DNA of 7,326 nt from an uncultured Oscillibacter sp. GTDB lineage: Bacteria; Bacillota; Clostridia; Oscillospirales; Oscillospiraceae. Positions 1-6,267 of this stretch are shown here, in pieces. The notes beneath the pieces were generated by a model. It did not search any database. It saw only the letters and a list, made by a program, of their open reading frames with translations, and was not told the DNA's origin. The position numbers and the translations under genes were made by a program. Position 1 is the stretch's first letter; every line of letters starts with the position of its first letter. Where the stretch lies: the NCBI GenBank assembly GCA_946183715.1, contig CAMHDB010000091.1:1-7326 (forward strand), in the 5' to 3' direction.

Positions 1-407
1 CGGTGAAAGACCAGTACGTCCGGCAGGCGGCGGAGTACGACAACTACCGCAAGCGCACGGCCCGGGAGAAGGAAACACTCTGGCAGGACGCGAAGGCGGA
101 CACAATCCTAAAGTTTCTCCCGGTGTACGACAACCTCGCGCGCGCCGCCGCAGCAGAGGGCGACGACGACAACCCGCATAAACAGGGGCTTATCAAGATT
201 TTCCAGCAGGCGCAGGAGATTTTGAAATCGTCGGGCGTGTCGGAAATTGACGCCCTAGGGCAGGCATTCGACCCCGAGAAGCACAACGCCGTCAATCACA
301 TCGACGATGAGAAGTACGGCGAGAACGAGGTTTCACAGGTATTCCAGCCCGGTTTCATGATGAACGGCAAGGTCATTCGTCACGCCGTGGTACAGGTAGC
401 GAATTAA
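1..407 (+). CDS. grpE: Nucleotide exchange factor GrpE, 5'-truncated by the window edge
   Basis: GrpE is the cytoplasmic nucleotide exchange factor of the DnaK chaperone: it opens the DnaK ATPase domain so that ADP leaves and ATP can bind. The visible 134 or so residues begin inside the long N-terminal coiled coil, with the hallmark AAEYDNYRKRT stretch right at the start, continue through the helical region, and end in the C-terminal beta domain with the typical run VSQVFQPGFMMNGKVIRHA. GrpE proteins are usually about 180-200 residues, so roughly the first 50-60 residues lie upstream. The GTG at position 3 is an internal valine codon, not a start. The gene ends in TAA and dnaK begins 39 nt later, which fits the usual grpE-dnaK-dnaJ heat-shock operon. 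Identification is firm from the family motifs and the neighbours. Confidence 0.96.
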   Translation, partial: VKDQYVRQAAEYDNYRKRTAREKETLWQDAKADTILKFLPVYDNLARAAAAEGDDDNPHKQGLIKIFQQAQEILKSSGVSEIDALGQAFDPEKHNAVNHIDDEKYGENEVSQVFQPGFMMNGKVIRHAVVQVAN

Positions 408-446
408 CGTAACATTAAGCAACACCTAACAGGAGGCAAATATACC

Positions 447-2297
447 ATGTCTAAAGTAATCGGCATTGATTTAGGTACTACGAACTCTTGCGTATCCGTG
501 ATGGAGGGCGGCGAGGCCGTCGTAATCCCCAACGCGGAGGGCAACCGGACTACGCCGTCCGTGGTGGCGTTCTCCAAGACCGGGGAAAGAATGGTGGGGC
601 AGGTCGCCAAGCGTCAGGCCATCACGAACCCCGAGCGCACGATTTCCTCCATCAAGCGCGAGATGGGCAGTGACTACAAGGTCAAAATCGACGACAAGCG
701 CTACACCCCGCAGGAAATCAGCGCCATGATTCTCCAGAAGCTCAAGGCGGACGCCGAAGCCTATCTGGGCGGGCCTGTCACGGAGGCCGTCATTACCGTC
801 CCGGCCTACTTCACCGACTCCCAGCGTCAGGCCACCAAGGACGCCGGGAAAATCGCCGGACTGGAAGTCTTGCGCATTATCAACGAGCCGACCGCCGCCG
901 CGCTGGCCTACGGCGTCGACAAGGAGCAGTCGCAGAAAATCATGGTCTACGACCTCGGCGGCGGCACGTTCGACGTTTCCATTCTGGAAATTGACGACGG
1001 AGTAATCGAAGTGTTGGCCACGGCGGGCAACAACCGCCTCGGCGGCGACGATTTCGACGAGTGCGTCATGAAGTGGATGGTCAGCGAGTTCAAGCGCGCG
1101 GAGGGCGTCGACCTGTCCGGCGACCGCGTGGCCATGCAGAGGCTGAAAGAGGCCGCCGAAAAGGCCAAGATTGAGCTTTCCGGCGTCACGATGTCGAATA
1201 TCAACCTTCCCTATATCACGGCGGACGCCTCCGGCCCGAAGCACCTCGACATGACGCTCTCCCGCGCGAAGTTCAACGAGCTGACAAGTCACCTCGTCGA
1301 CGCGACGATGGGTCCGGTACGGCAGGCGATGTCCGACGCGGGTCTCCGCCCGTCCGACCTCGCAAAGGTTTTACTTGTGGGCGGTTCGAGCCGTATCCCC
1401 GCCGTACAGGACGCCGTGAAGAACTTCACCGGGAACGAACCCTTTAAGGGAATCAACCCCGACGAATGCGTCGCGATGGGCGCGGCGTTACAGGCCGGCG
1501 TGCTCAAGGGCGATGTCAAGGGACTGCTCCTGCTGGACGTTACCCCGCTGTCGCTGGGTATTGAGACGATGGGCGGCGTGTGTACGAAGCTGATTGACCG
1601 GAACACGACGATTCCCGTCAAGAAGAGCCAGATTTTCTCCACCGCCGCCGACAACCAGACGAGTGTAGAAGTGAATGTGTTGCAGGGCGAGCGCGAAATG
1701 GCGGCGGCGAACAAGTCGCTGGGCCGCTTCCACCTCGACGGAATCGCCCCGGCGCGGCGCGGCGTGCCTCAGATTGAGGTCACGTTCGACATCGACGCCA
1801 ACGGCATTGTCAACGTCTCCGCGAAGGACTTGGGCACCGGAAAGGAACAGCACATTACCATTACGTCCTCGTCCAACATGAGCAAGGAGGACATCGAGAA
1901 GGCCGTCAAGGAAGCGGAGCAGTACGCGGCGGAAGATAAGCGCCTGAAAGAGGAAGTCGAAGTACGCAACGAGGCCGACCAGATGGTGTATCAGAGCGAA
2001 AAGACGCTCTCCGAGATGGGCGACAAAATCCCGGCGGACGACCGCGCGAAAGTACAGGGCGGCATTGACAACCTGAAAGAGGCGCTGAAGGGTACGGATT
2101 CGGGGCGGATTAAGTCGGCCACGGAGGAATTGAAGCAGGCCTTCTACGCGGTGAGCGAGAAGCTGTACCAGCAGGCCAACCCGCAGGGCGCACAGCAGGC
2201 GGGGCCGAACCCGGGGCAGTCGGGCGCGGACGACGGCCAGCAGTATTACGACGCTGATTACAAGGTCGTCGACGACGACCCGAATCAGGGCAAGTAA
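447..2297 (+). CDS. dnaK: Molecular chaperone DnaK (Hsp70)
   Basis: DnaK is the cytoplasmic Hsp70 chaperone that binds exposed hydrophobic peptides under ATP control, working with DnaJ and GrpE. The 616-residue product has the nucleotide-binding domain with phosphate-1 motif GIDLGTTNS (6-14), phosphate-2 motif VYDLGGGTFDVS (167-178) and adenosine-side motif LLVGGSSRIPAV (309-320). The interdomain linker follows (about 358-363, GLLLLD), then the substrate-binding beta domain, an alpha-helical lid (about 478-575) and a Gln/Gly/Asp-rich tail ending KVVDDDPNQGK. Residues about 70-90 lack the roughly 24-residue insertion of Gram-negative DnaKs, matching Firmicute homologues. The position equivalent to E. 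coli Thr199 is Asn (NNRLGG, 195-200), as I recall from Bacillus DnaK too, so I do not count it as a defect. The ATG at 447 has AGGAGG at 431-436, 10 nt upstream. No promoter is visible in the 39-nt gap after grpE, so it is probably co-transcribed. Confidence 0.99.
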   Translation: MSKVIGIDLGTTNSCVSVMEGGEAVVIPNAEGNRTTPSVVAFSKTGERMVGQVAKRQAITNPERTISSIKREMGSDYKVKIDDKRYTPQEISAMILQKLKADAEAYLGGPVTEAVITVPAYFTDSQRQATKDAGKIAGLEVLRIINEPTAAALAYGVDKEQSQKIMVYDLGGGTFDVSILEIDDGVIEVLATAGNNRLGGDDFDECVMKWMVSEFKRAEGVDLSGDRVAMQRLKEAAEKAKIELSGVTMSNINLPYITADASGPKHLDMTLSRAKFNELTSHLVDATMGPVRQAMSDAGLRPSDLAKVLLVGGSSRIPAVQDAVKNFTGNEPFKGINPDECVAMGAALQAGVLKGDVKGLLLLDVTPLSLGIETMGGVCTKLIDRNTTIPVKKSQIFSTAADNQTSVEVNVLQGEREMAAANKSLGRFHLDGIAPARRGVPQIEVTFDIDANGIVNVSAKDLGTGKEQHITITSSSNMSKEDIEKAVKEAEQYAAEDKRLKEEVEVRNEADQMVYQSEKTLSEMGDKIPADDRAKVQGGIDNLKEALKGTDSGRIKSATEELKQAFYAVSEKLYQQANPQGAQQAGPNPGQSGADDGQQYYDADYKVVDDDPNQGK

Positions 2298-2313
2298 GAA
2301 AACAGGTGTGCGG

Positions 2314-2338
2314 TCAGGGACAGCGTCGCTGTCCCTGA
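2314..2338 (+). other. Inter-cistronic hairpin between dnaK and dnaJ
   Basis: A perfect 11-bp inverted repeat (arms 2314-2324 and 2328-2338, TCAGGGACAGC and its complement) encloses a 3-nt loop, 16 nt after the dnaK stop. The stem can be extended outward to about 2309/2343 with G-U and G-C pairs. The downstream arm is followed by TTGCGGCG rather than a T-run, so this is not a standard intrinsic terminator. It may act as an RNase-protection or processing element, or a weak attenuator, setting the dnaK to dnaJ transcript ratio; that role is inferred. The structure itself is read directly. Confidence 0.75.
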
Positions 2339-2373
2339 TTGCGGCGCGCCGGGACGCATAAGGAGTTTCATGT

Positions 2374-3528
2374 ATGGCAGAGAACAAACGGGACTACTAC
2401 GAGGTACTCGGAATCGGCAAGGACGCGTCGGAGGACGATATCAAGAAGGCCTACAAGAAGATGGCGCGCAAGTACCACCCGGACTTGAACCCCGGCGACA
2501 AGGAGGCCGAAGAAAAGTTTAAGGAAGTCGGCGAGGCCTACGACGTTCTGTCCAACGCCGACAAGAAGGCGCGCTACGACCGCTACGGGCACGCCGGAGT
2601 AGACCCGAATTTCGGCGCGGGGGGCTACGGCGGCGGCTTCAGCGGCGATTTCGATTTCGGCGACTTGGGCGACATATTCGGCAGTTTCTTCGGCGGGAGC
2701 GGCTTCGGTGGGACGCGCCGCGCCAATCCGAACTCCCCACAACGCGGGGAAAGTATCCGGGTGTCGCTGACGATTACGTTCGAGGAGGCCGCGTTCGGCT
2801 GTCAGAAGGAATTGACGGTTGAGCGCTACGAGACCTGTACGACCTGTAACGGCAACGGCTGTGCCGACGGGACTTCCCCGGAGACCTGTCCCGACTGCCA
2901 CGGCACCGGACAGGTACAGGTTCGCCGGCAGACGCCGTTCGGCACCGTGGCGACTTCCGCGCCGTGTACGCGCTGCGCCGGGAAGGGGAAGATTATCCGC
3001 CAGCCGTGCAAGGACTGCCACGGGAGCGGCATGATTCGCCGCCGCCGCACCATTCAGGTACAGATTCCCGCCGGAATCGATGGCGGACAGTCTGTCTCCG
3101 TCCGGGGACAGGGCCACGCCGGGAAGAATGGCGGCGCCGCCGGGGATTTACTGGTAGCGATTAGCATACGCCCCCACGGGCTTTTCCGCCGCGAGGGCAC
3201 TTCCGTTCTGTGCGAGCAGTCCGTGACGTTCGCGCAGGCCGTACTCGGCGCCCAACTGGAGATTCCCACCATCGACGGCAAAGTGCAGTACGACCTCCCG
3301 GAGGGCACGCAGAGCGGCGCGACGTTCCGCCTGAAAGGCAAGGGGATTCCCTTTATCAACGGGCGCGGGCGCGGCGACCAGTACGTGACCGTCTACATCG
3401 AGACGCCCCGGAACCTCAACCGCGAGCAGAAGGAGGCACTCCGCAAATTCGCCGAGGCGATGGGCGAGAACGAACCCGACGACGGGGAGCGCAAGCCGTT
3501 CTGGAAGAAAAAGGGAAGGAACCGCTGA
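2374..3528 (+). CDS. dnaJ: Chaperone protein DnaJ (type I Hsp40)
   Basis: DnaJ is the cytoplasmic co-chaperone that delivers unfolded protein to DnaK and stimulates its ATPase. The 384-residue protein has the full type I layout. The J domain (about 5-70) carries the HPD motif at 35-37, which contacts DnaK. A Gly/Phe-rich linker spans about 75-115. The zinc-finger domain has four CxxC pairs at C155/C158, C172/C175, C198/C201 and C212/C215, binding two zinc ions. The C-terminal substrate-binding beta domains follow (about 222-350), then a helical dimerisation segment and a basic tail (KPFWKKKGRNR). AAGGAG at 2360-2365 lies 8 nt before the ATG at 2374. An ATG at 2370 is in another frame. It lies 76 nt after dnaK with the hairpin described above in the gap and is probably co-transcribed with it. 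Length and motifs are complete, with no sign of damage. Confidence 0.98.
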   Translation: MAENKRDYYEVLGIGKDASEDDIKKAYKKMARKYHPDLNPGDKEAEEKFKEVGEAYDVLSNADKKARYDRYGHAGVDPNFGAGGYGGGFSGDFDFGDLGDIFGSFFGGSGFGGTRRANPNSPQRGESIRVSLTITFEEAAFGCQKELTVERYETCTTCNGNGCADGTSPETCPDCHGTGQVQVRRQTPFGTVATSAPCTRCAGKGKIIRQPCKDCHGSGMIRRRRTIQVQIPAGIDGGQSVSVRGQGHAGKNGGAAGDLLVAISIRPHGLFRREGTSVLCEQSVTFAQAVLGAQLEIPTIDGKVQYDLPEGTQSGATFRLKGKGIPFINGRGRGDQYVTVYIETPRNLNREQKEALRKFAEAMGENEPDDGERKPFWKKKGRNR

Positions 3529-3563
3529 ACGTCGAATTTCTCCGAATTATGGAAAGATAATCA

Positions 3564-3592
3564 TTGATTTTTCGGCGGCGGGGGGCTATAAT
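3564..3592 (+). promoter_or_regulatory. Sigma-A promoter for the rpiB transcription unit
   Basis: A -35 element TTGATT (3564-3569) and a perfect -10 element TATAAT (3587-3592) are separated by exactly 17 bp, the optimal spacing. Transcription would begin around 3598-3600, leaving a leader of roughly 47 nt before the rpiB ATG. The spacer is G/C-rich and contains a run of six G. This lies in the 117-nt gap after dnaJ and would let rpiB and the following gene be expressed independently of the heat-shock operon. I saw no clear intrinsic terminator between dnaJ and this promoter, so chaperone transcripts may also read through. Confidence 0.85.
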
Positions 3593-3645
3593 AGACAGCG
3601 ACGCTCCGGCTTCCGGACAATCACGCGCACAGGAGGGCACTTCTT

Positions 3646-4083
3646 ATGAAAATCGCGCTGGGATGCGACCACGGCGGGTATCAACTGATGCAGTTCGTCA
3701 AGACCGTGCTGGACGATTTGGGCCACACCTACGAGGATTTCGGCTGTTACGGCCCGGAAAGCTGTGACTACCCCGACTTCGGCGAACCCGCCGCGCGGGC
3801 CGTCGCCGAGGGCAAATGCGAGCGCGGAATCGTCATCTGCCTGACGGGTATCGGAATCTCCATCACCGCGAACAAGGTGAAGGGTATCCGTTGCGCGCAC
3901 TGCGCCGACTGCCTCCAAGCCGAGCTGACCCGCCGCCACAACAACGCGAATATGCTGGCCATTGGCGCTGGCTTCACCGGGCCCGAAATGGCCAAACGCA
4001 TGGTGGAAGTCTTCCTCTCGACGGAGTTCGAGGGGGGGCGGCACGAGCGCCGCGTCAATAAGATGATGGCCGTCGAGGGCTGA
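3646..4083 (+). CDS. rpiB: Ribose-5-phosphate isomerase B (RpiB/LacAB family)
   Basis: RpiB interconverts ribose 5-phosphate and ribulose 5-phosphate in the non-oxidative pentose phosphate pathway, in the cytoplasm. The 145-residue product has the family layout: N-terminal MKIALGCDHGG with Asp8 and His9 of the phosphosugar site, the catalytic cysteine at C65 in GIVICLTGIGISITANKVKG, His98 in RRHNNANMLAIG, and the C-terminal EGGRHERRV with phosphate-binding arginines. Two oddities: the usual CGTGxG loop reads CLTGIG (Leu in place of Gly66), and the protein is cysteine-rich (eight Cys), with C83, C86 and C89 spaced CxxCxxC just after GIR. The related LacA/LacB galactose-6-phosphate isomerases are less likely because the catalytic Cys is kept and there is no lac/tagatose context. 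AGGAGG at 3631-3636 is 9 nt before the ATG. It is first in its transcription unit, downstream of the promoter at 3564-3592. Confidence 0.95.
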   Translation: MKIALGCDHGGYQLMQFVKTVLDDLGHTYEDFGCYGPESCDYPDFGEPAARAVAEGKCERGIVICLTGIGISITANKVKGIRCAHCADCLQAELTRRHNNANMLAIGAGFTGPEMAKRMVEVFLSTEFEGGRHERRVNKMMAVEG

Positions 4084-4110
4084 CGGCGACTGCGGGGAAA
4101 GGGACGCGAT

Positions 4111-5247
4111 ATGGCAAAGGTAAAGGGCTATACAAGTTATCGTGGCCGAGGGCCGCTGTGGAAACTGGTGCTCACGGTATTATTGCTGGCCGTCATATTG
4201 GCGTCCCTTGCCGTGGTGCTGTTACAGCGCAACATCGTAGTGGAGAGCGACGGCACGCGGCAGGTTCACTTCCCTTGGCAGGAGGAGGCGAACGCCGGGA
4301 CGGAGGCGGAGAATCCGGACGCCCAGCCATTAGACGACGAAACGACGACGCCCGACGAAACAGACGCGGAGTTGTCCGGCACGTCCGACGGCGAGGCCGC
4401 CCCGGATGAACAGGACACCGGGGAATCCGAACCCGAACCGCCCGTCGTGCCCGACTTCTACCATGTCTACCCGGTACAGGCTACGCCCCTGTCGGTCTCG
4501 ACATACGAGGAAATTTCGTGGCTCCTGCGGCGCAACAGCACCTATAACGCCGTCTCCGTGCGCCTGAAAGACACGGAGGGATGGGTGTACTTTGACAGCC
4601 CCAATATTATTTATACGGAAGTCATCACGGAGTCGAAGAACATCGCCGCCGACACCACCGAGGCCCTGCGACGCCTCACCGCCGCCGACACGCACACTAT
4701 CGCAAGTCTGGCGTGTTTCCGCGACTGGCGCGCGTCCAACGGCAATGTCCGGGCGCGTCTGCGCAACCTCAGCGGGCGGATTTTCCAAGACGGCAACGAG
4801 GACTTCTGGATTGACCCGGCGCGGGAAGTCACCCGGACTTACCTTTGCAATCTGGCCCGCGACGCCGCCGAGCTGGGTTTCGACGAAGTTTTACTGACCG
4901 ACGCCTGTTACCCGTCTGTCGGACGCCTCGACCGTATCCTGTACGGCGACCTGTCGAAAGAGGAAAACCTCGCGACGTTCTTCTCGGAAGTCCGCAAGAC
5001 GCTGGAACCCTATCACGTCGTGTTCTCCGTCGAAGTCCCGAAGGAAATCCTGCTCAACCGCGACACGCCGCACCTGTCGGGACTGTCCATCGACGTTATC
5101 GCGCCTTACGTCGACCGCGTCTACGCGAAAGTAGACCCGTCGGAAGTACAGGCCTGTACGGACGCGCTGGCGGGTGTGTTGATGTTCGTCCCGGAGCTGT
5201 CCACGCTCCCCGACCCCGCCCCGGCGCGGTACGTCTACCGTCAATAA
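4111..5247 (+). CDS. Membrane-anchored putative glycoside hydrolase-like protein (resembles DUF4015)
   Basis: The function is unproven. The 378-residue protein starts with a basic cytoplasmic tip (K3, K5, R11, R13, K18), followed by one hydrophobic membrane segment (about 19-38) without a cleavable signal or lipobox. An Asp/Glu/Thr/Pro-rich low-complexity spacer (about 57-113) and a soluble outer domain (about 115-370) follow. The domain resembles the TIM-barrel-like DUF4015 putative glycoside hydrolases: VRLKDTEGWVYFDSP (150-164), FWIDPAREV (232-240), ARDAAELGFDEVLLTDACYP (249-268) and IDVIAPYVDRVYAKVDP (327-343) fall where I recall conserved blocks of that family. An active site is uncertain because the block usually remembered as FDEIQFDYIRFP reads FDEVLLTDACYP here. 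A purine-rich GAAAGGG (4097-4103) lies 7 nt before the ATG. It follows rpiB by 27 nt, so the two are co-transcribed. A cell-envelope role is inferred from the topology. Confidence 0.72.
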   Translation: MAKVKGYTSYRGRGPLWKLVLTVLLLAVILASLAVVLLQRNIVVESDGTRQVHFPWQEEANAGTEAENPDAQPLDDETTTPDETDAELSGTSDGEAAPDEQDTGESEPEPPVVPDFYHVYPVQATPLSVSTYEEISWLLRRNSTYNAVSVRLKDTEGWVYFDSPNIIYTEVITESKNIAADTTEALRRLTAADTHTIASLACFRDWRASNGNVRARLRNLSGRIFQDGNEDFWIDPAREVTRTYLCNLARDAAELGFDEVLLTDACYPSVGRLDRILYGDLSKEENLATFFSEVRKTLEPYHVVFSVEVPKEILLNRDTPHLSGLSIDVIAPYVDRVYAKVDPSEVQACTDALAGVLMFVPELSTLPDPAPARYVYRQ

Positions 5248-5270
5248 GCCCGGAACCGGGCTTTGGTTCT
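5246..5270 (+). terminator. Probable intrinsic terminator of the rpiB unit
   Basis: A 7-bp GC-rich stem (arms 5246-5252 and 5257-5263, AAGCCCG with CGGGCTT) closes a GAAC loop and is followed by TTGGTTCT, a moderate T-rich tail. The left arm overlaps the TAA stop of the upstream gene. It separates the rpiB unit from the ABC transporter genes. The interrupted T-run suggests that termination may be incomplete. Confidence 0.7.
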
Positions 5271-5275
5271 GGATG

Positions 5276-5283
5276 AAAGGAAG
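5276..5283 (+). promoter_or_regulatory. Ribosome binding site that decides the binding-protein start
   Basis: AAAGGAAG lies 7 nt before the ATG at 5291. An earlier in-frame ATG at 5273 would add six residues (MKGSHA), but it overlaps this site and has no Shine-Dalgarno sequence of its own. The shorter start also gives a canonical MKK signal peptide. Confidence 0.75.
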
Positions 5284-5290
5284 TCATGCT

Positions 5291-6181
5291 ATGAAGAAAT
5301 TCGCCTCCCTGTTGCTGGCGCTCTCGCTGACATTCTGTCTGGCGGGTTGCGGCGGAACGTCGGCTCCGCAGAACGACGCGCAGGAGAGTAACGCCGCGAC
5401 GGCCCCCGATACGGCACCCTCCGAGGAAACCGGAGAGGATACAGCGGCCCCCGAGGACGCCGAAGTATCCGTAGAGGAGGCACCCGACGCCACGGAAACC
5501 GCCCTGACGACGGTTTCCCCCGGAAAGCTGACCATGTCGACGAACGCGGCCTTCCCGCCGTATGAGATGACCACCGACGCCGGAGGATTCGAGGGTATCG
5601 ACGTGGAAATCGCCGGGAAGATTGCCGAAAAGCTCGGGCTGGAGTTGCAAATTGACGACATGGACTTTGACTCCGCCCTGCTGGCCGTCACGATGGGCAA
5701 GAGCGATATGGTCATGGCGGGCGTGTCCGTGCGCCCCGACAGACAGCAGGTCATGGACTTCTCCGACAGCTACACCACCGGCGTACAGGTGGTTATCGTG
5801 CCGGAGGGCTCCGGCGTGACGCTCGACAACCTCGGCGACTATATGATTGGCACACAGCGCGCCACGACCGGCTATATCTACTGCTCCGACGACTACGGCG
5901 AAGACCATGTCACGGCCTACGATAACGGCATGACCGCAATTCAGGCCCTCAACAACGGGCAGGTCGATTGCGTCGTCATCGACAACGCCCCCGCGCGGGT
6001 ACTCGTTTCGCAGAACCCCGGCCTGACGATTCTCGATACGGAGTACGTCGTAGAGGACTACGCAATCGGCATGAGTAAGGAAAACCCGGCTCTGCTTACG
6101 GCTGTCAACAACGCGCTGTCCGAACTCAAGGCCGACGGCACCGTACAGGCCATCATCGATAAGTATATCACAGCGGAATAA
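5291..6181 (+). CDS. Amino acid ABC transporter substrate-binding lipoprotein (SBP_bac_3 family)
   Basis: This is the extracellular binding protein that captures an amino acid and delivers it to the permease. From the ATG at 5291 it is 296 residues: a lipoprotein signal peptide (MKKFASLLLALSLTF) with lipobox LAGC and lipidated Cys20, then an acidic Ala/Glu/Thr/Pro-rich spacer (about 25-75), then the two-lobed SBP_bac_3 domain (about 78-295). The family signature GIDVEIAGKIAEKL is at 102-115. Residues matching the amino acid ligands of GlnH-type proteins are present: the aromatic FPPYE (88-92), Arg151 in RPDRQQVMDFSDSY (alpha-carboxylate) and Asp231 in VIDNAPAR (alpha-amino group). The exact substrate cannot be read; glutamine or another polar amino acid is likely given the permease type. 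The 43-nt gap before it holds a terminator and the ribosome binding site but no convincing promoter, so transcription may start inside the upstream gene or read through. Confidence 0.95.
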   Translation: MKKFASLLLALSLTFCLAGCGGTSAPQNDAQESNAATAPDTAPSEETGEDTAAPEDAEVSVEEAPDATETALTTVSPGKLTMSTNAAFPPYEMTTDAGGFEGIDVEIAGKIAEKLGLELQIDDMDFDSALLAVTMGKSDMVMAGVSVRPDRQQVMDFSDSYTTGVQVVIVPEGSGVTLDNLGDYMIGTQRATTGYIYCSDDYGEDHVTAYDNGMTAIQALNNGQVDCVVIDNAPARVLVSQNPGLTILDTEYVVEDYAIGMSKENPALLTAVNNALSELKADGTVQAIIDKYITAE

Positions 6182-6202
6182 TGTTTCGACAACTCCCACC
6201 CG

Positions 6203-6229
6203 GGGGCGGCGCGCGCCGCCCCTGTTTTT
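6203..6229 (+). terminator. Strong terminator-like hairpin between binding-protein and permease genes
   Basis: An 8-bp all-GC stem (arms 6203-6210 GGGGCGGC and 6215-6222 GCCGCCCC) with a GCGC loop is followed by TG and five T (6225-6229). The 20-nt core 6203-6222 is a perfect palindrome. By form it is an intrinsic terminator, yet permease and ATPase genes follow with no visible promoter. It probably allows partial read-through, so that more binding protein than membrane components is made, and may protect the upstream mRNA 3' end. Confidence 0.88.
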
Positions 6230-6251
6230 GAGAACTCCGGCGCATATACCA

Positions 6252-6262
6252 AAAGAGGTGAT
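6252..6262 (+). promoter_or_regulatory. Extended ribosome binding site supporting the permease TTG start
   Basis: AAAGAGGTGAT matches the extended Shine-Dalgarno consensus AAAGGAGGTGAT apart from one missing G, and ends 5 nt before TTG at 6268. The near-full complementarity to the 16S rRNA 3' end supports TTG. The only nearby ATG (6276) is out of frame, and the next in-frame ATG is at 6310. Confidence 0.82.
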
Positions 6263-6267
6263 ACTTT

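Noticed and set aside
408..446. Possible promoter or CIRCE heat-shock operator between grpE and dnaK
   Set aside because: No TTAGCACTC/GAGTGCTAA inverted repeat and no -35/-10 pair is present, only a ribosome binding site. The operator would be expected upstream of the window.
2370..2372. ATG four bases before the dnaJ start
   Set aside because: It is in a different frame from the conserved DnaJ sequence. The ATG at 2374 gives the canonical J-domain start.
1488..2387. Long minus-strand open frames, for example 1488-2387, 471-1292, 2368-3117 and 5096-6199
   Set aside because: They lie antisense to conserved genes with intact motifs, translate to Arg/Val/Gly-rich sequence without recognisable domains, and are explained by GC-rich codon bias suppressing stops on the other strand.
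3594..3605. A 12-nt stretch GACAGCGACGCT at the predicted rpiB transcript start, matching the complement of the dnaK-dnaJ hairpin core
   Set aside because: The match stops after 12 nt and forms no full palindrome. A chance match of this length is plausible in a GC-rich window of this size.
3605..3617. Small TCCGG-CTT-CCGGA hairpin in the rpiB leader as a possible riboswitch or regulator
   Set aside because: Only 5 bp in a leader of about 47 nt, too short for a known riboswitch and without further structure.
5273..5290. Upstream in-frame ATG as the start of the binding protein
   Set aside because: It has no Shine-Dalgarno sequence upstream, overlaps the ribosome binding site of the ATG at 5291, and would put an odd MKGSHA in front of a canonical lipoprotein signal.
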